A stretch of 64,000 nt of DNA from Cronobacter muytjensii ATCC 51329 (GCF_001277195.1 NZ_CP012268.1:496001-560000); one strand, 5' to 3'. Positions 24,291 through 34,250 are shown, counted from the stretch's first letter. Notes: generated by a model from the sequence alone, not told the origin. Made by a program: numbers and translations.

Positions 24291-24824
24291 GTGATCGATG
24301 ATGATGGCTACCGCCCGAATGTTGGTATCGTGATCTGTAATCGTCAGGGGCAGGTAATGTGGGCCAGACGTTTTGGTCAGCACTCCTGGCAATTTCCGCA
24401 AGGCGGCATTAATCCTGGCGAGTCGGCGGAGCAGGCGATGTACCGCGAGCTTTTCGAAGAAGTCGGTCTACAACGAAAAGATGTGCGTATCCTCGCCACA
24501 ACCCGCAACTGGTTACGTTACAAATTACCAAAACGTTTGGTGCGTTGGGACACAAAGCCGGTATGTATCGGCCAGAAACAAAAGTGGTTTCTTCTGCAGT
24601 TAATGAGCAACGATGCCGATATCAACATGCAAACCAGCAGTACGCCAGAATTTGACGGCTGGCGGTGGGTGAGCTTCTGGTATCCGGTGCGCCAGGTCGT
24701 CTCTTTTAAGCGCGATGTTTATCGTCGGGTCATGAAAGAGTTCGCAAGCGTTGTGATGCCGTTGCAGGAGAGCGCGCCACCGCAGCGTAATCCTTCGCCT
24801 GCCTGGCGACGTAAAAGAGGTTAA
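24291..24824 (+). CDS. rppH: RNA pyrophosphohydrolase RppH
   Basis: 177-aa Nudix hydrolase that removes pyrophosphate from mRNA 5' ends and so triggers RNase E decay. The Nudix box GGINPGESAEQAMYRELFEEVGL is complete (G-x5-E-x7-REUxEExGU, about residues 37-59). Start is GTG at 24291, as in E. coli, giving MIDDDGYRPNVGI. The C-terminal tail (SAPPQRNPSPAWRRKRG) is basic. Followed 12 nt later by ptsP, probably one operon. Confidence 0.94.
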   Translation: MIDDDGYRPNVGIVICNRQGQVMWARRFGQHSWQFPQGGINPGESAEQAMYRELFEEVGLQRKDVRILATTRNWLRYKLPKRLVRWDTKPVCIGQKQKWFLLQLMSNDADINMQTSSTPEFDGWRWVSFWYPVRQVVSFKRDVYRRVMKEFASVVMPLQESAPPQRNPSPAWRRKRG

Positions 24825-24836
24825 GCCACGCAAATT

Positions 24837-27083
24837 ATGCTCACCCGGTTGCGAGAAATAGTCGAGAAAGTTGCCAGCGCCCCGCGCCTCAACGAGGCGC
24901 TGGACATTCTCGTCACGGATATTTGTCTTGCGATGGATACCGAAGTCTGTTCGGTTTATCTCGCCGACCACGACCGGCGTTGCTATTACCTGATGGCGAC
25001 CCGGGGGCTTAAAAAACCGCGCGGGCGTACCGTCACGCTGGCTTTCGACGAGGGCATCGTCGGGCTGGTCGGCCGCCTCGCCGAGCCGATTAACCTCGCT
25101 GACGCGCAAAAACATCCCAGCTTTAAATACATTCCTTCCGTGCGCGAAGAGCGTTTTCGCGCCTTTCTCGGCGTGCCGATTATTCAGCGTCGCCAGTTGC
25201 TCGGCGTTTTAGTCGTCCAGCAGCGTGAGCTGCGTCAGTACGACGAGAGCGAAGAGTCATTCCTGGTGACGCTCGCCACCCAGATGGCGGCCATTCTGTC
25301 GCAGTCGCAGCTTACCGCCCTGTTTGGCCAGTACCGACAGACACGCATCCGCGCGCTGCCGGCGTCGCCGGGGGTGGCGATAGCTCAGGGATGGATGGAC
25401 GCCACGCTGCCGCTGATGGAACAGGTGTACGAAGCTTCCACGCTCGACACCGGGCTTGAGCGTGAGCGCCTGACCACCGCGCTGGAAGAGGCGGCGGGAG
25501 AATTTCGTCGCTACAGCAAACGCTTTGCCGCCGGCGCGCAAAAAGAGACGGCGGCGATTTTCGATCTCTACTCTCACCTGTTGTCTGACGCGCGGTTGCG
25601 TCGTGAACTCTACGACGAGGTGGATAAAGGCTCGGTCGCCGAATGGGCAGTTAAAAAGGTCATTGAAAGATTTGCCGAGCAGTTTGCCGCCCTGACCGAT
25701 GGCTATCTTAAAGAGCGCGCAGGCGATCTTCGCACGCTTGGACAGCGTCTGTTGTTCCATCTTGACGATAACATCCAGAGCCCCAACACCTGGCCGGAGC
25801 GCTTCGTGCTGGTAGCGGACGAGCTGTCCGCGACGACCCTTGCCGAGCTGCCGCAGGACAGATTAATGGGCGTCGTAGTGCGTGACGGCGCGGCGAACTC
25901 CCATGCCGCCATCATGGTGCGCGCCATGGGCATTCCGACCGTAATGGGCGCGGATATCCAGCCTTCGGTGCTGCATCACCGTATGCTGGTGGTGGATGGC
26001 TATCGCGGCGAATTGCTGGTGGACCCGAGCCCGGTGCTGCTGCATGAATACCAGCGGCTCATTAGTGAAGAGAACGAGCTCAGCCGCCTCGCGGAAGATT
26101 ACGTCGAGCAGCCCGCTTGTCTTAAAAGCGGCGAGCGCGTGCAGGTCATGCTGAATGCAGGTCTGAGCCCGGAGCACGAAGAGAAGCTTGGCAGCCGTAT
26201 TGACGGTATCGGCCTCTACCGCACTGAAATTCCCTTCATGCTGCAAAGCGGCTTCCCGTCCGAAGAAGAGCAGGTGGCGCAGTATCAGGGCATGTTGCAG
26301 ATGTTCAACGACAAGCCCGTTACGCTGCGTACGCTCGACGTCGGCGCCGATAAACAACTGCCATATATGCCGATCAGCGAAGAAAACCCATGCCTCGGCT
26401 GGCGCGGCATCCGCATTACGCTCGACCAGCCTGAGATCTTTTTGATCCAGGTGCGCGCCATGCTGCGCGCTAACGCGGCGACGGGTAACCTCAGCATTCT
26501 GCTGCCGATGATCACCAGCATCGATGAAGTAGACGAAGCACGTCGGCTCATCGATCGTGCCGGCCGGGAAATGGAAGAGATGCTCGGCTATGAGATCCCC
26601 AAACCCCGGTTGGGCGTGATGGTCGAAGTCCCATCGATGCTCTTTATGCTGCCTCATCTGGCCAGCCGCATTGACTTTATCTCGGTCGGCACCAATGACC
26701 TCACCCAGTATCTGCTGGCGGTAGACCGCAACAATACGCGTGTCGCCAGCCTCTATGACAGCCTGCACCCGGCGATGCTTCGCGCGCTTAAGATGATTGC
26801 ACTTGAGGCGCAGCGCCTCGGCATCGATCTCTGCTTGTGTGGCGAGATGGCGGGCGACCCGATGTGCGTCGCGCTGCTGGTTGGCATGGGGTATCACCAT
26901 CTTTCGATGAACGGCCGCTCTGTCGCGCGCGTTAAGTATCTCCTGCGCCATATCACTCTGGAAGAAGCCGAGACGCTTAGCGCCCGCAGCCTCGAATCCC
27001 AGTCTGCCACCGAAGTGCGCCATCAGGTAGCGGCCTTTATGGAGCGTCGCGGCATGGGCGGCTTAATTCGCGGCGGTCTGTAA
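24837..27083 (+). CDS. ptsP: Nitrogen-PTS enzyme I (EI-Ntr)
   Basis: 748 aa. Takes phosphate from PEP and passes it to NPr (PtsO) in the regulatory nitrogen PTS. An N-terminal GAF domain (about 1-165) senses glutamine or 2-oxoglutarate in E. coli. The enzyme I part has the phospho-His motif GAANSHAAIMVRAMGIP (His about 356) and the PEP-binding signatures IGLYRTEIPFM and DFISVGTNDLTQYLLAVDRNN. Second gene of rppH-ptsP. Separated by 161 bp from lgt. Confidence 0.95.
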   Translation: MLTRLREIVEKVASAPRLNEALDILVTDICLAMDTEVCSVYLADHDRRCYYLMATRGLKKPRGRTVTLAFDEGIVGLVGRLAEPINLADAQKHPSFKYIPSVREERFRAFLGVPIIQRRQLLGVLVVQQRELRQYDESEESFLVTLATQMAAILSQSQLTALFGQYRQTRIRALPASPGVAIAQGWMDATLPLMEQVYEASTLDTGLERERLTTALEEAAGEFRRYSKRFAAGAQKETAAIFDLYSHLLSDARLRRELYDEVDKGSVAEWAVKKVIERFAEQFAALTDGYLKERAGDLRTLGQRLLFHLDDNIQSPNTWPERFVLVADELSATTLAELPQDRLMGVVVRDGAANSHAAIMVRAMGIPTVMGADIQPSVLHHRMLVVDGYRGELLVDPSPVLLHEYQRLISEENELSRLAEDYVEQPACLKSGERVQVMLNAGLSPEHEEKLGSRIDGIGLYRTEIPFMLQSGFPSEEEQVAQYQGMLQMFNDKPVTLRTLDVGADKQLPYMPISEENPCLGWRGIRITLDQPEIFLIQVRAMLRANAATGNLSILLPMITSIDEVDEARRLIDRAGREMEEMLGYEIPKPRLGVMVEVPSMLFMLPHLASRIDFISVGTNDLTQYLLAVDRNNTRVASLYDSLHPAMLRALKMIALEAQRLGIDLCLCGEMAGDPMCVALLVGMGYHHLSMNGRSVARVKYLLRHITLEEAETLSARSLESQSATEVRHQVAAFMERRGMGGLIRGGL

Positions 27084-27244
27084 CGCCGCGACAGCACGTG
27101 CTCTTACACATCTTTTACAACTTCCTGACCTCGCCCACGCTGGGCTTTATGCTATGATTCGCTGCCTCAGGAGCGTCCGGAAAAGGGCGCAGCATCTCAC
27201 CCGCTGTCCACTTTCAGCGGGATAACAACAGGTTTTGGTGACAG

Positions 27245-28120
27245 ATGAATAGTGGCTATCTGCATTTTCCCGATTTTGATCCGGTAATCTTTTCGCTTGG
27301 GCCGGTTTCGCTTCACTGGTACGGACTGATGTACCTTGTGGGCTTTGTCTTCGCCATGTGGCTCGCCGTTCGTCGTGCCAATCGTCCCGGCAGCGGCTGG
27401 ACGAAAAACGAAGTTGAAAACCTGCTGTATGCGGGCTTCCTCGGCGTGTTCCTCGGTGGCCGTATCGGCTATGTGCTGTTTTATAATCTGCCGCTGTTCC
27501 TTGAAAACCCGCTCTATCTGTTCCGTGTCTGGGATGGCGGGATGTCTTTCCACGGCGGGCTTATCGGCGTTATCTGCGTCATGATCTGGTTTGCGAAGCG
27601 CACTAAACGCAACTTCTTCCAGGTTTCCGATTTTATCGCCCCGCTGATTCCGTTTGGGCTTGGCGCTGGCCGTCTGGGCAACTTTATCAACGGTGAATTG
27701 TGGGGCCGTGTCGATCCGGGCTTCCCTTACGCCATGCTTTTCCCGGGCTCCCGCAGCGAAGATATCAGTCTGCTGGCATCGCATCCGGAATGGCAATCGC
27801 TGTTTAATACTTACGGCGTGCTGCCGCGCCACCCGTCTCAGCTTTATGAGCTGTTCCTGGAAGGCATCGTGTTGTTTATCATCCTTAACCTGTTTATCCG
27901 CAAACCGCGCCCAATGGGGGCTGTTTCCGGCCTGTTTCTGATAGGTTATGGCGCCTTCCGTATTATCGTTGAATTTTTCCGCCAGCCGGACGCGCAGTTT
28001 ACCGGCGAGTGGGTGCAATACATCAGCATGGGGCAGATCCTCTCCATTCCGATGATCGTCGCAGGCGCAGCCATGATGGTCTGGGCTTATCGCCGCCGCC
28101 CACAGCAGCAACTTTCGTGA
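27245..28120 (+). CDS. lgt: Prolipoprotein diacylglyceryl transferase
   Basis: 291-aa inner-membrane enzyme that adds diacylglycerol to the lipobox cysteine of prolipoproteins, the first step of lipoprotein maturation. Seven membrane segments; the Lgt signature GLGAGRLGNFINGELWGR (about residues 138-155) and the essential HGGL (His about 103) are intact. It is followed after 6 nt by thyA, the conserved lgt-thyA pair. Several small lipoproteins of this window (YgdR, YgdI, MltA) are its substrates. Confidence 0.95.
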   Translation: MNSGYLHFPDFDPVIFSLGPVSLHWYGLMYLVGFVFAMWLAVRRANRPGSGWTKNEVENLLYAGFLGVFLGGRIGYVLFYNLPLFLENPLYLFRVWDGGMSFHGGLIGVICVMIWFAKRTKRNFFQVSDFIAPLIPFGLGAGRLGNFINGELWGRVDPGFPYAMLFPGSRSEDISLLASHPEWQSLFNTYGVLPRHPSQLYELFLEGIVLFIILNLFIRKPRPMGAVSGLFLIGYGAFRIIVEFFRQPDAQFTGEWVQYISMGQILSIPMIVAGAAMMVWAYRRRPQQQLS

Positions 28121-28126
28121 GACGCC

Positions 28127-28921
28127 ATGAAACAGTACCTTGAACTGATGAACAAAGTGCTCCATGAAGGAGCACAAAAAGATGACCGTACCGGCACCGG
28201 TACGCTCTCTATTTTCGGCCACCAGATGCGTTTTAACTTGCAGGAAGGTTTCCCGCTGGTCACCACTAAACGTTGTCATTTACGCTCCATCATCCATGAA
28301 CTGCTCTGGTTTCTGAAAGGCGATACCAACATCGCTTATTTACATGAAAACAATGTCACCATTTGGGACGAATGGGCAGACGAAAACGGCGATCTCGGCC
28401 CGGTTTACGGTAAGCAGTGGCGCTCATGGACTGCGCCTGACGGTCGCCACATCGACCAGCTTGAAACCGTACTTAACCAGCTGAAAAACGATCCGGACTC
28501 GCGCCGTATTATCGTTTCCGCCTGGAATGTGGGTGAACTTGATAAAATGGCGTTGGCGCCGTGCCACGCGTTTTTCCAGTTTTATGTGGCGAACGGCAAG
28601 CTCTCCTGTCAGCTCTATCAGCGCTCCTGCGACGTGTTCCTTGGCCTGCCTTTCAACATCGCCAGCTACGCGCTTCTGGTGCATATGATGGCGCAGCAGT
28701 GCGACCTTGAAGTGGGCGATTTTGTCTGGACGGGGGGGGACACCCACCTCTACAGCAACCATCTGGAGCAGGCGCGTCTGCAGCTCACCCGCGAGCCGCG
28801 TCCGCTGCCTAAGCTGATTATCAAGCGTAAGCCAGATTCGCTCTTTGACTACCGGTTCGAGGATTTCGAAATCGAGGGTTACGATCCGCATCCCGCCATC
28901 AAAGCGCCCGTCGCGATTTAA
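28127..28921 (+). CDS. thyA: Thymidylate synthase
   Basis: 264 aa, makes dTMP from dUMP using methylene-tetrahydrofolate. The catalytic Cys is in LAPCHAFFQFYV (Cys about 146), the dUMP-binding RSCDVFLGLPFNIASYA follows, and DDRTGTGT near the N-terminus binds phosphate. Length and sequence equal E. coli ThyA. A terminator lies 16 bp after the stop. Confidence 0.96.
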   Translation: MKQYLELMNKVLHEGAQKDDRTGTGTLSIFGHQMRFNLQEGFPLVTTKRCHLRSIIHELLWFLKGDTNIAYLHENNVTIWDEWADENGDLGPVYGKQWRSWTAPDGRHIDQLETVLNQLKNDPDSRRIIVSAWNVGELDKMALAPCHAFFQFYVANGKLSCQLYQRSCDVFLGLPFNIASYALLVHMMAQQCDLEVGDFVWTGGDTHLYSNHLEQARLQLTREPRPLPKLIIKRKPDSLFDYRFEDFEIEGYDPHPAIKAPVAI

Positions 28922-28936
28922 CGCTACCCTGCCATA

Positions 28937-28964
28937 ACCGACGCCAGCGCGCGTCGGTTTTTTT
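28937..28964 (+). terminator. Terminator after thyA
   Basis: AACCGACGC, 5-nt loop, GCGTCGGTTTTTTT. A clear rho-independent terminator for lgt-thyA. Confidence 0.92.
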
Positions 28965-29100
28965 ATCCCCTTTGTCGGTTTTTCTGCACATCTTCCGCCG
29001 TTTTTGCAACTTTATGCAAAATGACGAGTTTCTTCCGAGACGTCTTCCGGTTCTGTTTATCAACGCTGGTCACGCTTGAGCGAAGTGGCACACTTGCGGC

Positions 29101-29574
29101 ATGAACAGAAAACAGCAGGGCTATAGCCTTATTGAAGTCATGGTCGTGCTGGTCATCGTCATCAGCATGAGCGCGGCAGGCGTTTACGGCTGGCAGCGCT
29201 GGCAACAGCAACAGCGCTTATGGCAGACCGCACAGCAAACACGCGATTTTCTTGAACAGCTCAGGGAGGAGGCCAACTGGCGTAACGTTGACCACAAGCT
29301 CTGGTTACAGCGCGGCCCACAAGGCTGGTGCCTTGGCACGCAGAACGACAAAGAGCAAACGTGCCGTAAGGGCGCAAAGAATCAGTTTTCTCCGCCCTGG
29401 CCGGAGATCGAAATAAGTGAGATGACACCAGGACTGGCCTTTTTTGGCTTGCGGAATACGGCCTGGCCCGGACATCTCATTTTGCGTAATTCCGCAGGCG
29501 AATGGCGGCTCATTATTTCCGTCTGGGGACGTATCCGGTTATGTGAACCAGGGGAAGGAGCGTCATGCGTTTAA
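29101..29574 (+). CDS. ppdA: Minor pseudopilin PpdA
   Basis: 157-aa prepilin-like protein. Short basic leader ending in Gly, then YSLIEVMVVLVIVISMSAAGVYG, the type IV pilin N-methylation and membrane segment, with Glu5 of the mature protein present. Prepilin peptidase would cleave between G7 and Y8. First of four small pseudopilin genes; it overlaps ppdB by 10 bp. In relatives such minor pilins prime pilus or type II-like assembly; the role here is inferred. Confidence 0.88.
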   Translation: MNRKQQGYSLIEVMVVLVIVISMSAAGVYGWQRWQQQQRLWQTAQQTRDFLEQLREEANWRNVDHKLWLQRGPQGWCLGTQNDKEQTCRKGAKNQFSPPWPEIEISEMTPGLAFFGLRNTAWPGHLILRNSAGEWRLIISVWGRIRLCEPGEGASCV

Positions 29575-30128
29575 AAGAGAAAGGGTTTTCTCTGCTTGAA
29601 GTGCTTATTGCGCTTGGGATCAGCAGCATCTTGCTAACCGGCGCCGCAAGATTATTACCGGCGCTGCAGCTCGGCGTGCTGCGCCAGGCGCAGCAAACTC
29701 TTTTGCAGGAAGAACTCTGGCAGCTGGCGTTCACGATAGGCAAGCAAATACAGCGGGCCGGTTATTGCAACGGCATTTGTCAGGGAAAAGCACTGCAACT
29801 TAACGGGGATGGCAGCTGTGTAGTAGTGCAGTGGGACGCAAACAGTAATGGGCGCTTTGAAGGTGCGCCGTCTGCTGATGCAGAGCAGACCGGCTGGCGT
29901 CTGCGGGATGGCAGCCTTGAAACGCACCGTGGGGCAATCTCTTGCGAAGGCAAAGGATGGGAAAAAATAACCAATCCCGCGATGGTGCGAATAGACAGAT
30001 TCGAGGTACAGGAGAAGCGTCGACCCGGTTACGTATCACTGTTTTTAATAAAACTCAGCGCGACAGTGCTCCGCTATCACGGCGAGCCGGTATCGGTTGA
30101 GCACAGCGTAAGCGGGTTTAATCTCTGA
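29565..30128 (+). CDS. ppdB: Minor pseudopilin PpdB
   Basis: 187 aa; leader MRLKEKG, then FSLLEVLIALGISSILLTGA with the conserved Glu5, a standard prepilin N-terminus. The body holds paired cysteines typical of PilW-like minor pilins. Overlaps ppdA by 10 bp and is followed after 16 nt by ygdB. Confidence 0.88.
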   Translation: MRLKEKGFSLLEVLIALGISSILLTGAARLLPALQLGVLRQAQQTLLQEELWQLAFTIGKQIQRAGYCNGICQGKALQLNGDGSCVVVQWDANSNGRFEGAPSADAEQTGWRLRDGSLETHRGAISCEGKGWEKITNPAMVRIDRFEVQEKRRPGYVSLFLIKLSATVLRYHGEPVSVEHSVSGFNL

Positions 30129-30144
30129 GTGTGGGGAGAAAAGC

Positions 30145-30546
30145 ATGTCCACCATTTCTATGGTTCTGTCTTTTCTGCTATTGGGCAGTCTGTTGCTGAG
30201 CGGGTTGCAGCAACAGCTTGATAGCCGTTTTGGCCGGGCGGCAAACGAAAGCGCAGCGATAAGAGCATTTAATGAATCGCTCTCTGCTCTCGCGCTTTCA
30301 CAGCATCGGCACTGGCAGTTTACCCCTCAGTGGCAATGTCAGCGGTTGCCTGAAGTAAATGGCCGAGCCTGCGTCAGGCAAACAGAAACGCATGTATTGG
30401 TCGCGGCACAGGGTACGCAGGAGAACACAGCGCCCATTACGCTCTGGCGTTGGGCGCAGGCTGACGGAGAGATACTGCATTTTACAGCCCATGGCTGGAG
30501 CGACTTTTGTCCGTTGACAGAGGCAAAACAATGTCAGCTGCCATGA
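30145..30546 (+). CDS. ygdB: YgdB-like protein (DUF2509), pseudopilin cluster
   Basis: 133 aa, one N-terminal hydrophobic helix (MVLSFLLLGSLLLSGL), then a soluble domain ending in WSDFCPLTEAKQCQLP, very like the end of E. coli YgdB. GGGGAG at 30133-30138 supports the ATG at 30145. The E. coli protein has a few more residues before the helix; here the frame upstream reads GEKS but has no start codon before a TAA at 30109-30111, so no prepilin-type leader is available. Overlaps ppdC by 4 bp. Confidence 0.8.
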   Translation: MSTISMVLSFLLLGSLLLSGLQQQLDSRFGRAANESAAIRAFNESLSALALSQHRHWQFTPQWQCQRLPEVNGRACVRQTETHVLVAAQGTQENTAPITLWRWAQADGEILHFTAHGWSDFCPLTEAKQCQLP

Positions 30547-30860
30547 ATCATTCTCGCCAGGCCGGGTTTAGTCTGCCAGAAGTTCTCGTTTCGCTGGTTC
30601 TGTTTATCATCATCATTGGCGCCTTAACGGGGTATTACCAGACGCTGACGCAGGGATTTCTTCATCAGTGGCACTATCGTCAGCTCTGGCGTTTTGCGAG
30701 CCAGCAGGCAGAAATCAGCCCGCCACCCTTACCGGAGGGCTGGAAAGCGACGCGGGTGGAGACTTCCGTAGCGGGATGTGTCAGCATTTCGGTTATTGTG
30801 TCGAGCCCTGGGGGCAGGCAAGGGCAACTCAGACGTGTACATTGCCCCTCTGAAGAGTAG
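30543..30860 (+). CDS. ppdC: Minor pseudopilin PpdC
   Basis: 105 aa from the ATG that overlaps the ygdB stop (ATGA); an ATG 12 nt upstream is also possible. The leader MNHSRQAG is followed by FSLPEVLVSLVLFIIIIGALTG, with Glu5 present. The C-terminal part (AGCVSISVIVSSPGGRQGQ and a second Cys) resembles E. coli PpdC. Last of the pseudopilin genes; recC starts 15 nt later, so recC may share this transcript. Confidence 0.86.
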   Translation: MNHSRQAGFSLPEVLVSLVLFIIIIGALTGYYQTLTQGFLHQWHYRQLWRFASQQAEISPPPLPEGWKATRVETSVAGCVSISVIVSSPGGRQGQLRRVHCPSEE

Positions 30861-30875
30861 TAGTCAGGAGTCACT

Positions 30876-33800
30876 ATGTTACGGGTTTATCACTCCAACC
30901 GGCTTGATGTGCTGGAGGCGATTATGGAGTTCATTGTTGAACAACAGCCGCTTCCCGATCCTTTCGAGCCTGAAATCGTCCTGGTGCAGAGCACCGGTAT
31001 GGCGCAGTGGTTGCAGATGAGCCTGGCACAGAAATTCGGCATCGCCGCGAATATTGAATTTCCGCTTCCGGCAAGCTTTATCTGGGACATGTTTGTGCGC
31101 GTACTGCGCGATATTCCGCAGGAGAGCGCATTCACTAAGCAGAACATGAGCTGGAAGCTGATGAAGCTTCTGCCGGGTATGCTCGCTTCGCCTGATTTCG
31201 ACATGCTGCGTCACTACCTTCACGATGACGAAGACAAACGTAAGCTATTCCAGCTCGCCTCGCGTGTCGCGGATCTCTACGATCAATATCTGGTGTATCG
31301 CCCGGAATGGCTGACGCGCTGGGAGGCCGGCGATATCGTTGATGGCCTCGGCGAACCCCAACGCTGGCAGGCGCCACTCTGGCAGGCATTGGTCCGGCAT
31401 ACCGCAGAGCTGGGGCAGCCTCAGTGGCATCGTGCCAATCTCTATCAGCGTTTTATTCATACGCTTGAAAATGCGCAAACGCGACCGGAGGGTTTGCCCG
31501 CGCGCGTATTTATTTGCGGCATTTCGGCATTGCCGCCAGTTTATCTGCAGGCGCTACAGGCGCTGGGTAAACATATCGATGTGCATCTGCTCTTTACGAA
31601 CCCCTGCCGTTATTACTGGGGCGACATTCAGGACCCGGCATTCCTTGCGCGCCTGTTAAGCCGCCAGCGGAAACTGCATGCGCGAGAGGGTACCGCGCCG
31701 CTTTTTAAAGACAGCGAAGCGGCCCCCGCCTTGTTTAATGAGGAAGGCGAGCAGGAAGTGGGAAATCCGCTGTTAGCGTCCTGGGGCAAGCTGGGCCGCG
31801 ACTATACCTATCTGCTTTCCGGCCTTGAGCGGTTTGAAGAGATGGATGTGTTTGTCGATATCGAACCCGATAACCTGTTGCACAGCCTGCAATTCGATCT
31901 GCTTGAGCTGCGCAATCAGGCGCTGGCTGGCGTGACGCTTGAGGAATTTGAGCGCAGTGACGCAAAACGCCGCCTCGATCCGGACGATCGCAGCATTACG
32001 GTGCATGTGTGCCATAGTCCGCAGCGTGAAGTTGAGATCCTGCACGATCAACTATTGCAGATGCTGGAGGCGGATCCGCAACTGACGCCGCGCGATATTA
32101 TCGTGATGGTGGCAGATATCGACAGCTATAGCCCTTTTATCCAGGCCGTCTTCGGCAGTGCAAGCCAGGAGCGCTATCTGCCATTCGCCATTTCAGACCG
32201 GCGCGCCCGTCAGGCGCATCCTGCGCTGCAGGCGTTTATTACGCTGCTCTCTTTGCCTGACAGCCGCTTTGTCTCAGAAGATGTGCTGGCGTTACTGGAA
32301 GTGCCGTCGCTTTCTGCCCGCTTTAACGTCAGCGAAGAAGGGCTGCGTTTCCTGCGTCAGTGGGTAAATGAGTCCGGCGTGCGTTGGGGCATGGATGATG
32401 ACAATGTGCGTGAGCTGGCGCTGCCTGCTACGGGTCAGCACACCTGGCAGTTCGGTCTTACCCGCATGCTGCTGGGCTACGCGATGGAAAGTCACCTTGG
32501 CGAATGGCAGTCGGTTCTGCCTTACGATGAATCCAGCGGGCTGATTGCCGAGCTGGTCGGCCACCTCGCTGAACTTCTGATGCAACTGAATCTCTGGCGC
32601 AAGGGGCTTTCTCAGCCGCGGCCACTGGCGGAGTGGCTGCCGGTCTGCCGGGATATGCTGGACAGTTTTTTCGCGCCGGATGCCGAGACCGAAGCCGCGC
32701 TGGCGCTCATTGAGCAGCAGTGGCAGGCCATTATTGAACAGGGCATTGGCGCGCATTATGAAGACGATGTACCGCTCAATTTATTGCGTGATGAGCTTTC
32801 GAAAATGCTCGACCAGGAACGCATCAGCCAGCGCTTTCTCGCCGGGCCGGTAAACTTCTGTACATTGATGCCGATGCGCTCCATTCCTTTCAAAGTGGTG
32901 TGCCTGCTTGGGATGAATGACGGCGTCTATCCACGGACGCTGGCGCCGCTGGGGTTCGATCTGATGAGCCAGAAGCCGCAGCGTGGGGATCGCAGCCGAC
33001 GTGATGACGATCGATATCTCTTTCTTGAGGCGCTGATCTCAGCTCAGCAGCAGCTCTATATCAGCTACATTGGCCGTTCGATACAGGATAACAGCGAGAA
33101 GTACCCGTCAGTGCTGGTGCAGGAACTGGTGGATTATCTGGCCCAGAGCCATTACCTGCCGGGGGACGAGGCGCTCAATTGTGATGACAGCGCACAGAGG
33201 GTGAAAGCTCACCTGATGCGGCTTTATCCCCGTACGCCTTTCGACGCGGAAAACTTTCAGCCTGCCAGAGAAATCCAGAGCTATGCCCGCGAGTGGCTGC
33301 CTGCCGCCAGCGAGCAGGGGGAAGCGCATCCGGAATTCATCAAACCGCTGGAGCCGATTACGCTCGAAGAGCTGCCGTTCGAGCAGTTTCAACGCTTCTG
33401 GCGTCACCCGGTACGGGCGTTTTTCCAGTTACGGCTAAAGGTCAACTTCCGCACGGAAGAAAGCGAACTACCGGATGCCGAGCCTTTTACGCTTGATAGC
33501 CTGGGTCGCTATCACATGAACCAGCAGTTGCTGAATACGCTGGTGGAACAGCAGGACCCGGAAGCGCTCTACCGGCGTTATCGCGCGGCAGGGGAGCTTC
33601 CCTATGGCGCATTCGGTGAACTGTTCTGGGAAAGCCAGTTACAGGAGATGCAGGTGCTGGCGGAGCGTGTGCTTGCCGAGCGGGACGGCGGCGAAAGTCG
33701 TGAGATAGCGCTTGAGCTTGGCAACGTAGAAATGACCGGCTGGCTACAACATGTGCAGCAGGATGGCCTGTTACGCTGGCGGCCTTCTGTACTGCGCGTT

Positions 33801-34250
33801 GAACACGGAATGCAACTTTGGCTTGAGCATCTGGTCTACTGTGCCTGCGGCGGCGAAGGAACCAGCCGGCTTTATGGTCGAAAAGACAGCTGCTGGCGTT
33901 TTCCGCCGGTGCCGCGAGAGCAGGCGGAACATTACCTGCGCGAACTCACTGAAGGCTACCAGCAAGGTATGCGCGAGCCGTTGATCCTGTTGCCTCAGAG
34001 CGGTGGCGAGTGGTTAAAAGCCTGCTACGACGTAAAAAATGACGCCATTTTGTGGGATGAAGAAACCCAGCAAAAAGCGCGCAACAAATTGATCCAGGCC
34101 TGGACGGGCAACCAGATGGTGGAAGGTGAGGGAACGGATATCTGGTATCAGCGCCTGTGGCGCAACCTTGAGCCTGAATATTACGAGGCCATTATTCGTG
34201 AAGCCCAGCGTTATCTCTTGCCGCTGTTTCGCCATCACCAGCCCGGATAA
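30876..34250 (+). CDS. recC: Exodeoxyribonuclease V gamma subunit
   Basis: 1124 aa. RecC splits the duplex for the RecB and RecD motors and recognises the Chi sequence. It begins MLRVYHSNRLDVLEAIMEFIVEQQPLPDPFEPE, matching E. coli RecC, and keeps helicase-like but inactive domains in the N-terminal half and an inactive nuclease-like fold at the C-terminus. First of recC-ptrA-recB-recD, with a 101-bp gap to ptrA. Confidence 0.95.
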   Translation: MLRVYHSNRLDVLEAIMEFIVEQQPLPDPFEPEIVLVQSTGMAQWLQMSLAQKFGIAANIEFPLPASFIWDMFVRVLRDIPQESAFTKQNMSWKLMKLLPGMLASPDFDMLRHYLHDDEDKRKLFQLASRVADLYDQYLVYRPEWLTRWEAGDIVDGLGEPQRWQAPLWQALVRHTAELGQPQWHRANLYQRFIHTLENAQTRPEGLPARVFICGISALPPVYLQALQALGKHIDVHLLFTNPCRYYWGDIQDPAFLARLLSRQRKLHAREGTAPLFKDSEAAPALFNEEGEQEVGNPLLASWGKLGRDYTYLLSGLERFEEMDVFVDIEPDNLLHSLQFDLLELRNQALAGVTLEEFERSDAKRRLDPDDRSITVHVCHSPQREVEILHDQLLQMLEADPQLTPRDIIVMVADIDSYSPFIQAVFGSASQERYLPFAISDRRARQAHPALQAFITLLSLPDSRFVSEDVLALLEVPSLSARFNVSEEGLRFLRQWVNESGVRWGMDDDNVRELALPATGQHTWQFGLTRMLLGYAMESHLGEWQSVLPYDESSGLIAELVGHLAELLMQLNLWRKGLSQPRPLAEWLPVCRDMLDSFFAPDAETEAALALIEQQWQAIIEQGIGAHYEDDVPLNLLRDELSKMLDQERISQRFLAGPVNFCTLMPMRSIPFKVVCLLGMNDGVYPRTLAPLGFDLMSQKPQRGDRSRRDDDRYLFLEALISAQQQLYISYIGRSIQDNSEKYPSVLVQELVDYLAQSHYLPGDEALNCDDSAQRVKAHLMRLYPRTPFDAENFQPAREIQSYAREWLPAASEQGEAHPEFIKPLEPITLEELPFEQFQRFWRHPVRAFFQLRLKVNFRTEESELPDAEPFTLDSLGRYHMNQQLLNTLVEQQDPEALYRRYRAAGELPYGAFGELFWESQLQEMQVLAERVLAERDGGESREIALELGNVEMTGWLQHVQQDGLLRWRPSVLRVEHGMQLWLEHLVYCACGGEGTSRLYGRKDSCWRFPPVPREQAEHYLRELTEGYQQGMREPLILLPQSGGEWLKACYDVKNDAILWDEETQQKARNKLIQAWTGNQMVEGEGTDIWYQRLWRNLEPEYYEAIIREAQRYLLPLFRHHQPG

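Noticed and set aside
25863..27023. 386-codon frame antisense to ptsP
   Set aside because: Shadow of the ptsP codon pattern; no start signal and no recognisable domain.
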